From NCBI RefSeq assembly GCF_025602895.1, contig NW_026516250.1:1-64000 (forward strand): DNA of 64,000 bases, written 5' to 3'. Shown in pieces: positions 51,323-62,800 of this stretch. The notes under the pieces are model-generated. The model made no database searches, was not told the origin of the DNA, and saw nothing but the letters and a program-made list of their open reading frames with translations. How positions within the stretch are numbered: the stretch's first letter is position 1; each line of letters opens with the position of its first letter. The position numbers and the translations under genes are program-made. This stretch comes from Polychytrium aggregatum (lineage: Eukaryota > Chytridiomycota > Chytridiomycetes > Polychytriales).

Positions 51323-54300
51323 TTAGGCATTGGAGGGCTCGGCTGCCGCATAGCCCTTGCCCGTGCCCCGACCGCCGCGTCCTCCGCGGCTTGAATAGCC
51401 TCCTCCGTTGTAGTCCCTGCCCGACGAATGGTACTGGCCGCCACGTCCACGTCCACGGAATCCGCCGCCACGGCCACCGCGGTAGTTTGAGCCCGAGCCG
51501 CCTCGTCGAGAGTAGTCGCCGTCGTTGGCTCGAGCATCCGCACCATCGACGGGGGCTTCGTCCACGGGCTCCTGGCCCGCGCCCGTGGACGAAGTCGCCG
51601 GTCTGTCTTCGTAGGACCGGCCCTTGGCTCCGTCGCGCGCGCCGCGGGACGCCGGATTGCCGTCTCTGGGTTTGTGCTTGCCGCTGACCAGTTCCGCCAG
51701 CTCGTTCTTGGTGCTGACGGCACCGACGCGTGGTGCAACATTGTAGGGCGAGAAGGCGCTCTCCGCATCCACAGCTCCTTCCGCAGGCTGGTTGGTCTGC
51801 AGCAGCGAGAGGATTTGCTTGGAAATGTTCTGGGCGTGCGGGTCGTGGGGAACGGGCTCGCCGCCCGCGGGTCGCGGCTGGGCCGGCAATGCTCCCTCGG
51901 GCTCCGAGCGATCGTGCGGCCGAGCCAGCGGCGGACGCTGGAGACCGATCTGCTGCGGGATAAAATGCGGCGGGGCACCGTATGGTGGGTACGGCGGGTA
52001 CTGCTGCAAATACATCGGCTGGCCATAGTTGGGGACGAGAGGAACCGGATAGCCCTGTGGAGGAGCCGGGTACGCGAATGGCTGCTGCTGGGGATGCATG
52101 CCGGGCTGAACCGGCATCATCATCAGAGGCATTGTCATCGGATGGGGTTGGCCAATGCCCATTCCATGTTGCCCATTCAACGGAGCCGCTCCAGCAGGCT
52201 GGGTGGAGGTCGGAGCCTTGGTGGTGCCCGGAGAGGGCTCGCCGATGTGCAGAACGTTCTTCAGATTTCGCGTGATTTCGCTTGTGTCGATTGCGGCCGC
52301 GCTCGTGCCCGCGGCAGGCCGCTTCTCTGCCAGATTCGCTTCGGGCTTGTTGGCGGCCGATTCATCCACAGGAACCGAGTTTCGCTTCTTGGCGACGGGG
52401 GGAGCTTTCTTGGGAGCTTCACCACGGGCGCTCGGCGGCCCATCGTACGGTCCGGCCGGGTGGTGACGGCTGCTGGGACCAGCAACTGCAGAAGCGTCGG
52501 GGGCAGGCTTTCCTCCTTTGCCGACTCCTGGCGCGGAGGGAGCAGCCGAATCCCGCTTTAGCGGCTTTGGTCCTTTGGGTACATCGCCATCGCCACCGCG
52601 AGTAAACTGTGGTGGGGGCGGCTGTCGGCTTGGAGTCTCAGCGCCGGCAAAGCGCTGACTGGTTTCTCCTGCGGCCCGGTTGGGCTGCGAGGCCGACTGC
52701 GAGCCCGTCGTCTGCGGTCGTGACGAGCCATATCCGGCATGCGCGGACTGGCGCTGGGCTGAGCTTTGCCCACCAGCTGCCTCTGCGCGTTCCGGGGTCC
52801 CAGCGGGTCCTGCGCGAGTCCAGGGGTTGATCTTGGGGGGAGGTGCCGCCTGGACCTGTTCGAGATTGATCGGCGGCTTGAGCGAGTAGGCGACATGTCC
52901 AGGCTTAGGCTGGCTCTTGGCGCCCGTGCGTGTGCCGGGTGCCGTGGGAGCTGCATGGCCGGCCGAGGCGGCAGGCTGGTATTTTTGATTTTGTGGCGGC
53001 TGTGGGTTGCTCAGATTGAGGAGGCAGTCCTTGTGCACCGACAGCCCGCGGCCTGGCGAGCAGCGCCGGTCCAGATCTTGGCCGGTCATGAAGGGTGCAT
53101 CGAATAGAATGTCGAGAGTCTTGCCGTCGATTCCAACGACAGTGCCCTTCGCACCGAGCCCCACCGAGCCCTCATCAAAAGCATAGACGACGCGATCGCC
53201 GAGACCAAAAGTTTGGTGCGAGAGACGATGCTTTGCGTGTGCTGGCTTGAGAACCGCCTGAGATCAAAAAAAAGTGCATAAGGAGGGCTGCCCGCGACTG
53301 GATGCAAAATAGCCCGCTGCGGACGTTGGCATGCTTCCCAAGATTTCACGTCGGTCCGTTGACTGTGGCGCACCTGTCGTGGGACATTCTTGACAGTAAT
53401 GTACTTGATCTTGATCGGACCTGTCGACTCGACGATCCGGTCGATTTCTTGCTCAATGTTCATGATGGTTTCCTGTCAGGCGCGGCGAGCCATGCGAACA
53501 ACGCAAGTCAGTGCCGCAGCCGGAGCGATCTTGTTGGGACTGTGCAGCAATCGAGCAAAGCCGCCATTGGGGATTCCGTGCATCGCTGTCGCAGCATACC
53601 TTGGCCAAGCTCTGAGCATCCAGGGGGGCAATGTCCAAAGACTTGACGCCGGCCTGCTTCAAGAAATCCTCCATCTCTTGGAGCTTGTCCTTGGCGATTT
53701 CCTCTGGATAAAAGTCAGTCATGACATGGAAGTCGCCCTTGGGTTTCTTGTCCAGTCCTCTGAAGAGCTCAGGGAACCGCGTCTGTCCAGGACATCGGAT
53801 GAATGGATGGTGCGGGCGGTAAGCTACGATGATTTTTGATTCCGCGTGTCCGACCAAGTCATCCAGGGCCGCTCCCTACACTGCACCAACGATCCGACTG
53901 CTACACAACAGCACATCCATAACAATGCCTTACCTTGTAGGAGATGATCAGCTCGATAGCCTTGTCGGAGTACTCCCATCCACCGCCGCTCTTGCGGGTG
54001 TATCCGATGACCTTCTTTTGCTTGCCGTCAAATTTGAGGTTCAGGCCCACGTTGTACTTTTGATCAGAGCGGGGCAGCATCACCAGGAGACTCGAGGTGA
54101 TCTTGGAGAGCGCATATGAGCCGCAGCCCACGGTCTTGGTCATTTGCCAGGCCGGGATGAAGCGGATGCTGTGGTACTCTCGTTCCGCCATTGATGTGAC
54201 AAACACAAAGTCAGATTCGTATTCGGGCTGGACGGGTTTGCGCAGTCGAATGTTGAGGAAGCTGTTCTCCTGGTAGCCAATAACCTCCGACAGCGCGCCG

Positions 54301-57300
54301 TAGTTCTGGCCTCCGAGGAAAAAGACAGGCGACTTTTCGGGAAACTCGGTCGGCAGAGGAGGGGGAGGGAGTTCCTGGAAAGGCAGTGGGAACGGGTTTG
54401 AGTCAACAGCGGTGCCACCTCCAGCGATATCGTTAGCGGTGTCACGCGGGCATCACGGCCACCGATGCCCATGGCTGCTTCGACAGCAATAGCGACGGTC
54501 ACGCACCACAAACCGAGCGTCGGGAGTTGCCACGGTGTCGACGACCAGCTGGAGCGGCACAAACTCTTCGCCCACTCTGGGCGAGTACTCCTTGACGAGC
54601 GAGCCGTCCTCCTCCAGGCGCATGCCCTTCAAGGGCCACACATAGAACATCGCCTCCACGGGACCAAGCAAGGTGCCAAAGCGCTTGCTGTAGAAATGCT
54701 CGATTCTCTCGGCAGTCTTGAAGAACTTGTCGGAGGCTTCGGGAGAGTGCGGGGTCTTGACGACGTGGGGGCGGCCAGAGGAGCCCTCAACAAGGTCGTA
54801 CTTGAAAAACTCGTCAACCATCCCCTTCACGAGCGCCTCAGTCAAGAAGGGCCAGCCTGTGACGCGGAGGTAGCGTCAGTATCGACGTGATCAGTATGCG
54901 CAAGACACGACCAACATATTCTGTCGGCTCAGGATCGCGAGCCAGTGCAGGGTTTAGCTGATTCGGCATCGGAGCGCCCACTCAAGACCGGGATCTGATG
55001 GGCCAGAGTGCGAACCACCAGCATGAAGCGCGGCATGATCCTCAGAGGGCACTCACCGACAAAGATAGATGTGCCAATCTTATCTCTGGCCACCTGGTCG
55101 AAATTGGCGCCTTGGTAGCGATTCACAGGCGTGATGACCATGCTTTCGTTGCTGTAAAACGAGGCCAGAGTGCGTAAGCAACAACAACCAGCAGAAGCGA
55201 CGTAGCTCCCGTAGGCTTTGGTCGCCGCAGTACATCTTGTGCAAAAGGAGGGCTTACTGGCTATCTGAATTGAAGACGTTGACGCCATGGAAGCCCAGCG
55301 TGGCCGTATACGTGATGGAGCCCAAGGCCGGGAAGCCAGGCACGTTGGTTCCGCCAACTTGAACGCCGGGAAGAAGTCCTTTAATAAAGCCGTGCGGGCC
55401 AAGCTCCGGTAAACTGTAGGACTCTGCTTTGCAGGTGCATGCGGTGATATCTTTGTTGTCACGGGTGGGTTGATTTGTTAGTGCGCGTACAGCATCCTGG
55501 GCGATGGCCGACCTGAATCCAGCGTACTCCGAAAGAAGCTCGGTCGACGCAATGTGACAACTGCAAATACTGCCCACACTCACTCTACTCACCGGGGAAT
55601 CGGCCAGGCAAAGGCGAGGGGAAGTGGTGAACGTGGTCCGGGTCATACTTGAAAATGACCGCGGAACCGTGTGTGTTTCGTCGCTTTTCCTCCTTGGTGA
55701 GCTGGGACTCACGCGCTACAAGAATGAAGGGAGAGACGAGCCATCAACAAAAACGCCATGCATCGCAGAAAGTGGCAGAGCACCAGTACTGGCAGCCCGT
55801 GTCGAACGACAGCGCTGTGCCGAAAAAATGCAAGTCGGAAATAGCAGCTACCTTTCATCGCCTTGAGGAGTCGCACCTCATCAATAAACGGGATCTTGAC
55901 AACGGCCTCCCAGTCGTTCTTCTTTCCGTTCAAATCGCACTCGAAATCCAGAGGGTAGAAATCGAGGATAGGTGATCCGGCATCGGTCATCAAGCTCTGC
56001 CAAAGATATATATGGTCAGTGAATTCACATTCATATGCAGACTGGCCTTCATCGGTCAGAAGACAGGACAGTATGAGGCACTGTCTTCTGACTGCTCTAT
56101 TGCCCGCAATCTCGCAAGCCCTTGGTAATTGATGCCGTGCTACCAGTTGCGCCGGATGGCCGCCCTTCCGGCACATCTCTTGTGACCACTTACTTTGAAC
56201 GCTTCTGGAATCATGCTGCGGCTGGCCGCAGGAAGAACACCCATGAGCTGCTCGAATGGAAGGAATGGGGTGCCGATGTTGAAGGTGATCTTGAGCTGGC
56301 CAATGTCGACGATATCTGATCGGTCCCCAGAGTCAGTATGCTTTGCGACCAACCTCATCTGAGGCCTTCGCATACCCCGAGTGGCGCCAGAGCAGCCTTA
56401 CCAGAGACACGGGGGGCGTAATGGTACGGGAAGAACCAAGACCACGATGGGACACCTTCGTAATAGTAGAGCATAACCCACTGCAGGCCCTCGATATACG
56501 AGGCAACCAGAGTCGCAATCTCTTCTTTCATGGCGCCGCTCTTCTCGGAGAACTCGAGCTTGGACTGCACAAGCAGAATGATTGCAGTGGGTATCAGAGA
56601 CGAGCGAGCCGGATATCCACGATCAAAACACGCGCGGCGATGGCAACGGGCAGAAGTGGGTACGGATCAGCCACCAGTGCTCGCATCGCGGTCGTATCGT
56701 TTAGCCCAGGCGTGGCAAATTGAAGACACACGCATCGGAGCAAAATGGACAGCAGGCACCTTACCCGGTAGTAGATGTGTTTCATCTTCTCAAAGTCGCT
56801 CTTGAGGCGTTCTTCAGCTGATAGCTCCAGGTCTTGGGCGACCTGCTTCTCATCGGTGATCCTCATTCCGGCGTATTTTTTGAGCACACGCTCTTGAGCG
56901 GCAGAGCTTTCTTGGTCAAACTCCTCCTCGTCGTCGTCGCCGCTCTCCTCCCATTCGATCACCAAATAGTGCTGGCCATCATCGTCTTCTGTCTCTCGAA
57001 ACTCGATGTTGTGGCGCAAACCGAGTTGCTTGACAAGCTCGATAATGAAGGCGCGATCACGGGCGGGCAGCATGGTCGAGAACTCGATTCGATCAGAGCG
57101 GCCGCGCTTGTGCACAAAGGCCTTGATCTCGTCGAAATACGCTTTCTGGCTGAGCGACATTGCTGGCGGCCAAAGAGACCGTGTTAAATCGGCATCGCCC
57201 ACACCACACAAGCTTTGCGTAGCATCGTTGTTGTGAACCGATGAATCGAGTGACGCATTTGCTCGTTGTCTGGCCACATAGATGCACAGCCCCTCTGATC

Positions 57301-59220
57301 AGCAGCATGCGGCAGATCAGATACTCGACTCACATGGCCCGTTTGTTTCATGAACCGGCTGCTGTTGGCTCGACCCTTTGTCTCCTCGGTGTCCGCGCTT
57401 CTTTTTCATCCACTTGTCATCCTGGGCCTGGCTTTCGACAAAATGCTCCCATTCGAACTGGCACAAGGTGCCCATGATCGTCTGCAGGCGATCCAGGTTG
57501 ATGTGGCCGCCATTGTTGATGTAGCCATCGAGCGTGGGAAGAACCTGCCGGTAAATTTGAAACACCATAGCCAAGGCACCTTCGTTGATATGGAGGTCGG
57601 GAAGATGTGGCAAAAAGTCGTTTCCGATGAACAGGTTGAGGAGGATAAAGTCGTCGATGATATTCTCGACACTGTAAGCAAACGGCAGGGTGTTTCGGAT
57701 GTCGGAAAACTCTCGGTCCAGATACTCGCGGAAGAGGCACAGATGCATCAGATAAAAGTTCTGTTCGCCGGGGTTGTTCGAGGACTTGCGCGACTTGCGG
57801 CCAAAGGTGACTTCCTCGCGGAGCAGCGAAAAGTAGGGCTCGTGCGTCAGCAGCCCAAGCATGATCAAGTCGGCGTCGAGTCCATACAGACAGTGGCGGA
57901 GGTTGGGCTCGTAGTTGGGCCGGGACTTTGCTAGGCGAATATACTCCATGATCTTGTGCTCGCCCTCGCCGGGAACCTCGTGTCCGGAGAGGATAACCTT
58001 GACATTGCGCCATGCGGCATCCTCGGTGATCTTCTTGTTCACAAAGTACCTGAGTTGGTCCGACAGGCGGGCCATGAACTCGGTGCCTGTACGAGACGGC
58101 AGCATAGCCATGGTCCAGTGTTGAATACAACGTGTCAGCGCAGCGGACAGATTGAACCGCAGCAACAGGGGCAGTCTGGTTGGGCCTGAGGCGACGTGGC
58201 CGCGACATCCGTACCTGGGGTGATGCAGTTGCTGTCAAATGGAGGCTCCTCGGGAAGTTCCTCGCCCCGGGCGAGTGCCTTCCTTCTGTTCTCGGCAGCG
58301 TCTTTGGCGGTTCTGAAGCGGCGGGCGCGCTGCTGGTTCATCTTTGCCCTTGGCGCACAGCCATCGACGGCCATGAAAAAGAGCTTCTTGGGCTTGATTT
58401 TGGCAAAGAGATGCTCGATGTAGTTGAAGATGCCCAAGAACATCTGCTCTTCCGTGAGACGGAAGTGGACGTCGTCGTCGTTGGAGTGGGTGCAATTGTG
58501 GATGATGCCGTTCATGTCCAGATACAGATTGTCTGCGAGTCCAGCGACGTGTCCCGTATCGACGGTTGCCCATGGATCCAATTAGATGGGATCGGATTAA
58601 ATCGGTCAAATAGGACCAGATTAGATCGGATCACATTGGTGGGCAGTCGCTCGTTAGTACATGGCTCTTGCTGCCGACCAACTTGGCCCAAACGAAGCCA
58701 GACACGCGCCGACATGCCAGACCCGACGATGTTCTTGCCGTGCCCTGGCCCTCCTCCCACGGCGTACATCCAAACGATCGATCCACCACACGGGTCATGA
58801 GCGTCAGCTGCGGGAGAGATCGAGATCGACCCACCAAACTCTGGAATTCTGTTCTCTTGGATCATTTGGCTCGTGAGAGGATATCTCTCGCTGATCCAGC
58901 GGAAGAACTATCGGACAGCGGCAGGCGGCAGAGTTCCATGCACACGAGAGGCGTGGGTGATCAGCGGGCGGTGTCATGATATCCTCAAGCCGATCAACGG
59001 CATCGAGGGTAGCTGCCTGGTCTACGAGCAGCCCCTCTCCCAACACCGCAGCGACAGGTCGTTGGTGGCGACGACAGGACGGCCGAGGGGCGAGAGAACC
59101 GAGCCAAAGGCGTGTGCTGTTGCCCAAAGCGCAGGCCCGCTCTCGGCAGGAGCCCACCGGTCAGCCGCGTTGGTTGCAGTGCAACGGTTCTGGATGCGGG
59201 TGTACCTTTGGGATACCCAT
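51323..59220 (-). CDS. XRN1: 5'-3' exoribonuclease 1 (XRN1)
   Basis: Degrades decapped mRNA from the 5' end in the cytoplasm. Sixteen exons: 59220-59206, 58907-58835, 58532-58215, 58086-57334, 57162-56765, 56564-56402, 56315-56194, 55996-55852, 55715-55593, 55450-55258, 55151-55057, 54856-54506, 54374-53934, 53782-53600, 53472-53375 and 53257-51323; the sum is 1802 codons. The first coding exon is only 15 nt (MGIPK), followed by [14 protein letters not shown]. Catalytic residues are in place: [58 protein letters not shown] and [10 protein letters not shown]. The second conserved region has [19 protein letters not shown] and [13 protein letters not shown]. The Pro/Gln-rich tail ends in an RGG/RG box ([16 protein letters not shown]), an RNA-binding addition not typical of yeast XRN1. 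Confidence 0.95.
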
Positions 59221-59825
59221 GGTTTATCTGCTGGACTGCGGCTGAGAAGCTGGACGGATGGTTGCGTTTGGCGAAGAGGAGCTGTGATCCAATGGGGGCA
59301 GTTAGCGACGATACAACGCCCACGGGCCGCGGCAGCATGCATATGTGCGCCGTCTGCTCCGATGGCCGGCCGCGATGCTCACATCGATGGCTTGTGCAGG
59401 AGGGCTGCGGGGCGGGCGTGCTTGCACGGCAGCGATCGTGAAGCAGATGGAGAGCGACGGCCATCCGGCCAGGCCCGGCACGCTAGCGAGAAGAGGTCTC
59501 GTCCGGCTGCTGCGCCTCAGCCAGGGATCTGGCCAGACAACTTTCCCACAGGACTTCTCCACCGGGCTTTCCCACCATGCACCGCCATGCGCCGACAAGC
59601 ACCGCCATCCATCGACCAAGACGCATCGCGCAGGCCGAGAGGGGGGGGCATTGCAAAGTCCGGCAACAGAATCGGATCGCACTCGGAGCAGTGGCGGCGA
59701 TCAGAAAGTACAAATTGCCGCTCGCGTGAAACTATTCTTGGCCGGTCTGCCGCTTCCCACGCTCGACCTTTGTTCGCACAGGCCCCGGTCGGAGAGAGAG
59801 AGAGCGGTCGCTTTGGGCTCAGGAT
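59221..59825. promoter_or_regulatory. XRN1 promoter region, 605 bp
   Basis: Between the XRN1 start (-) and the stop of the coiled-coil gene (-). No TATA box recognised. GAGAGAGAGAG at about 59794-59804 and a G-run (GGGGGGG) at 59640-59647. The 328-codon plus-strand frame through it lacks domains. Confidence 0.4.
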
Positions 59826-62800
59826 TTATGGTCTTTCTGTGGTCCGGGACAGGCGATAGTCTGTCGGCTCCAGCTGGAACGACAGCACCCGGGTCCGGCT
59901 GGCCCCCCGCGATCGTGGGTTGTGCTCGGTGAGCAGCGTCTCGACCTGCTTCTGGAATGACACCGATGTGCGTCGCTCCTCGTTGCGCTCACGCTCGGAC
60001 CGCTGGGCTCCCATCGAGGCTCGCCGTCGGGGCGAAGGTGACCGTCCACGATCGTCTGCCCAGGCCTTCGTTGCTGATCCTCCGGCGTTGTGCTTCTGCC
60101 GCGACTCCAGCGTCGCAATCTTGTTTTGCAGGAGCTGGTTCGAGAGCTTTATGGTCTCGAGCTCTGCTCGCAGTTCGACCTCGGCCGAGCGCGGCCGCTT
60201 AGATTGCATCAGCACCGACCGCTTTTCGATCGCCAGCATCTGCTTGAGCGACGAAATCTCGTCCTGGAGCGTGTGGATCTCTCGTTGGTGCACCTCCTGC
60301 AGCTCAAGGGTGGCCTGGTCCTTGTGCTTGTTGACCTGCTCTCGCTCGGACGACTGCATCTCCAGCCGAGCTACAATTTTGCGCAGCTTTCCATCGAATG
60401 ACTGCTTGTGGTGTGCCTCGACGTTTTGGATCTTGGTCTCCATCCGCACGATCTGCGCACGCAGCAGGCCGTTCTTCTCCTCCAGCTCGTTGCTGCGATC
60501 GATGAACTTCTTGGCGGCCTTATAGGCCACATCCATATCCTCAAACTCGCGGCGCAGCTGCGCATGTAGGGACTGCAGCTTTCGGTAGTCGACCTCGGCC
60601 TCGGCAAGTGAGTCTTTGGCCTCGCGCAGTTGCTGCTTGAGACTGCGGTCGCTTGTGATGGTGTCGAGCAGCTCCTGGGTCTTGACGTCCGAGAGCCGCC
60701 GCTGGTTCTCGAGGAAGGCGATTCGCTCTTCGAGCTTGGTGCGGACAGAGTTCATGTTGGCAATCTCGTCCTCAAGCTGCTTCTTGGCCCTCTCGAACCG
60801 GATTTCGTTGTTGCGCTTGGCCTCTCGCTCGACATAGAGCTGTGACTCGAGTTGCCGCTGCGAGTCGAGGCAGAGCTCCAGCTCGCGGCGCGGCACCTTG
60901 GATTCCTCCTCGAGCTTCTTGATATAGTCCTGCTGCTCCTGCGACCGCCGCTGGACAATCTCAAGCTTGGACAGGGTTTCCTTGTACTGCCGCGTCACCG
61001 CCTCGATGTCCCGGCCGGCCTGGTTGAAGTTTGCCTGCTTCTGTTCAAGGATGCCGACGAGGTTCTCCTTCTCGATCCGCAGCGACTCGATTTGGAGCTG
61101 GCTTTCCTTGGCACGCTTCTCGAGGTTGCCAAAGGACTCGGATCCGACCTGCATCTTGCTCTCGAGCTGAATCATGGCTTGCTCCAGGCTCTCGATCCTG
61201 AGATTGGCTTTCTTCAGCAGCAGATCCTTGCGTCCGGATGCCTCTGCGAGGGCCTTCTTCTCCTCGTCGACCTCCTTGTGTTCGTTTTGCAGCCGCTGGA
61301 GATCTCGATAGACATGATCGGCATGGTCTTGCTTCTGGCGAAGCAGGTCGTCCGTTCGGGCCTTTTCAGCCTCGCTCTGCTGTCGCAGCTGCCACACCGT
61401 GACGTTGCTGCTCTCAAGCTCGGCCGCCAGCTTGGACAGTTTGAGCTCGCCCTCGGAGAGCTGCTGCCGGAGCCGTTTGATCAGCTCATTCAGCTCGGCA
61501 ATGCGTTCGCTGCTCTGGTCCAAGGCCCTCTTGGACTGGGCGCTCTGCTCCTCGCGCGTTGCTGTTTCATGGACGAGAGCGCGTTTAGCAATCTCCGCTT
61601 CGTTTCGGCCCTTGACCAGCTCCAGCTTCAACGAATTAATGTCCTTTTCCGACTGTACTAACTTTACGTTTTGCTCGATAATATGGGCCTCGCCCTCCTT
61701 CAGGGACTTTTGCAGCTTGGCGATCTTCTGGTCCTGCTCCCGCTTGTCGTCCTCCAGGGACTTGATCTGCCCGAGAAGCGCAGACCTGTTTGTGGTCAGC
61801 TCGCCCAGCTCAGCTATCAGCTTCTGCATCTCCTTGTCTTTTGTCTGGAGGATTCGCTCGTAGCCCAGGATTCTCTCGCGCTGCTCCTCGTCAGACACGC
61901 TGGCCTTGATCCCAGCGCGCAGATGCTTGATCTCGACCTCCAGCTCTTGTGCCTTGACGTAGATCTGCAGCTTCTCCTCCTGGATCTCGTTGAGCCGCAC
62001 GTCGCGCTTCTTGATGTTGTTGCGCAAGTCTTCGTTCTGCGTCTCGAGCTCACTGATCTGCACCTTCATCGCCTGGATCGCTCGCTTGGTCTCGTCGGCT
62101 GTGTCCTCCTTGACATCCTCCATCCGGCTGTAGATGTTCTTGAGCGTCTTGTCGACACGATCCAGCAGCCCACTCTGCTCAGACTTGTAGTACGAGATAA
62201 TGTCCCGGGTCTTGCCGATGCGGTCAATGTGCACGCTCACTAGGGTCTCGACAAGCTCGCGCAGACTCGGCTCGGTGCCCATGTCGCCTTGCACCTCGGC
62301 CAAGAACTGCTTGGCGTTGACATAGTCCTTGCGTCGCTCCTCTTCCAGATCGTTTAGGATCGACACCGGCATGCTGACTTCATTCTGGATGAACGACGAG
62401 ATGCGGCCGAGCATCTGCGGCATGGGCCCCGAGAGATCCATCACCGTGAGTTGCTCGACCAGAGGCTTGGGGCTGGGCGCGCCAATGCCTTTGATATCAA
62501 AGTACGAAACCGTCTTGCTCTTGAGCTGGCGCACGGCAGCGTACACGGCCTCGGTTTTCTTGCGCTCGTCCTCGAGGCATCGGCGGAGCTTTTCGATCTC
62601 TCGGTTGAGATCCGCCGCATGTTTTTGCTGCTGGGAGCACGCTTCGTTGCTGGCCTGGAGATCCTCTTTCATTCGAACAATCTCCAGGTTCAGCTTGGCC
62701 ACGCGCTCGTCGGTCGACAGGGTGAGCTCGACTTGACTGGCCTCGTGCCGATTGACGTGGGACTGCAGTTCCGCGATCTGCTGGGTCAGCTGTCCGATGA

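Noticed and set aside
58873-59859. 328-codon plus-strand frame
   Set aside because: Covers the XRN1 5' exons in antisense and its promoter; Arg/Ala-rich without domains.
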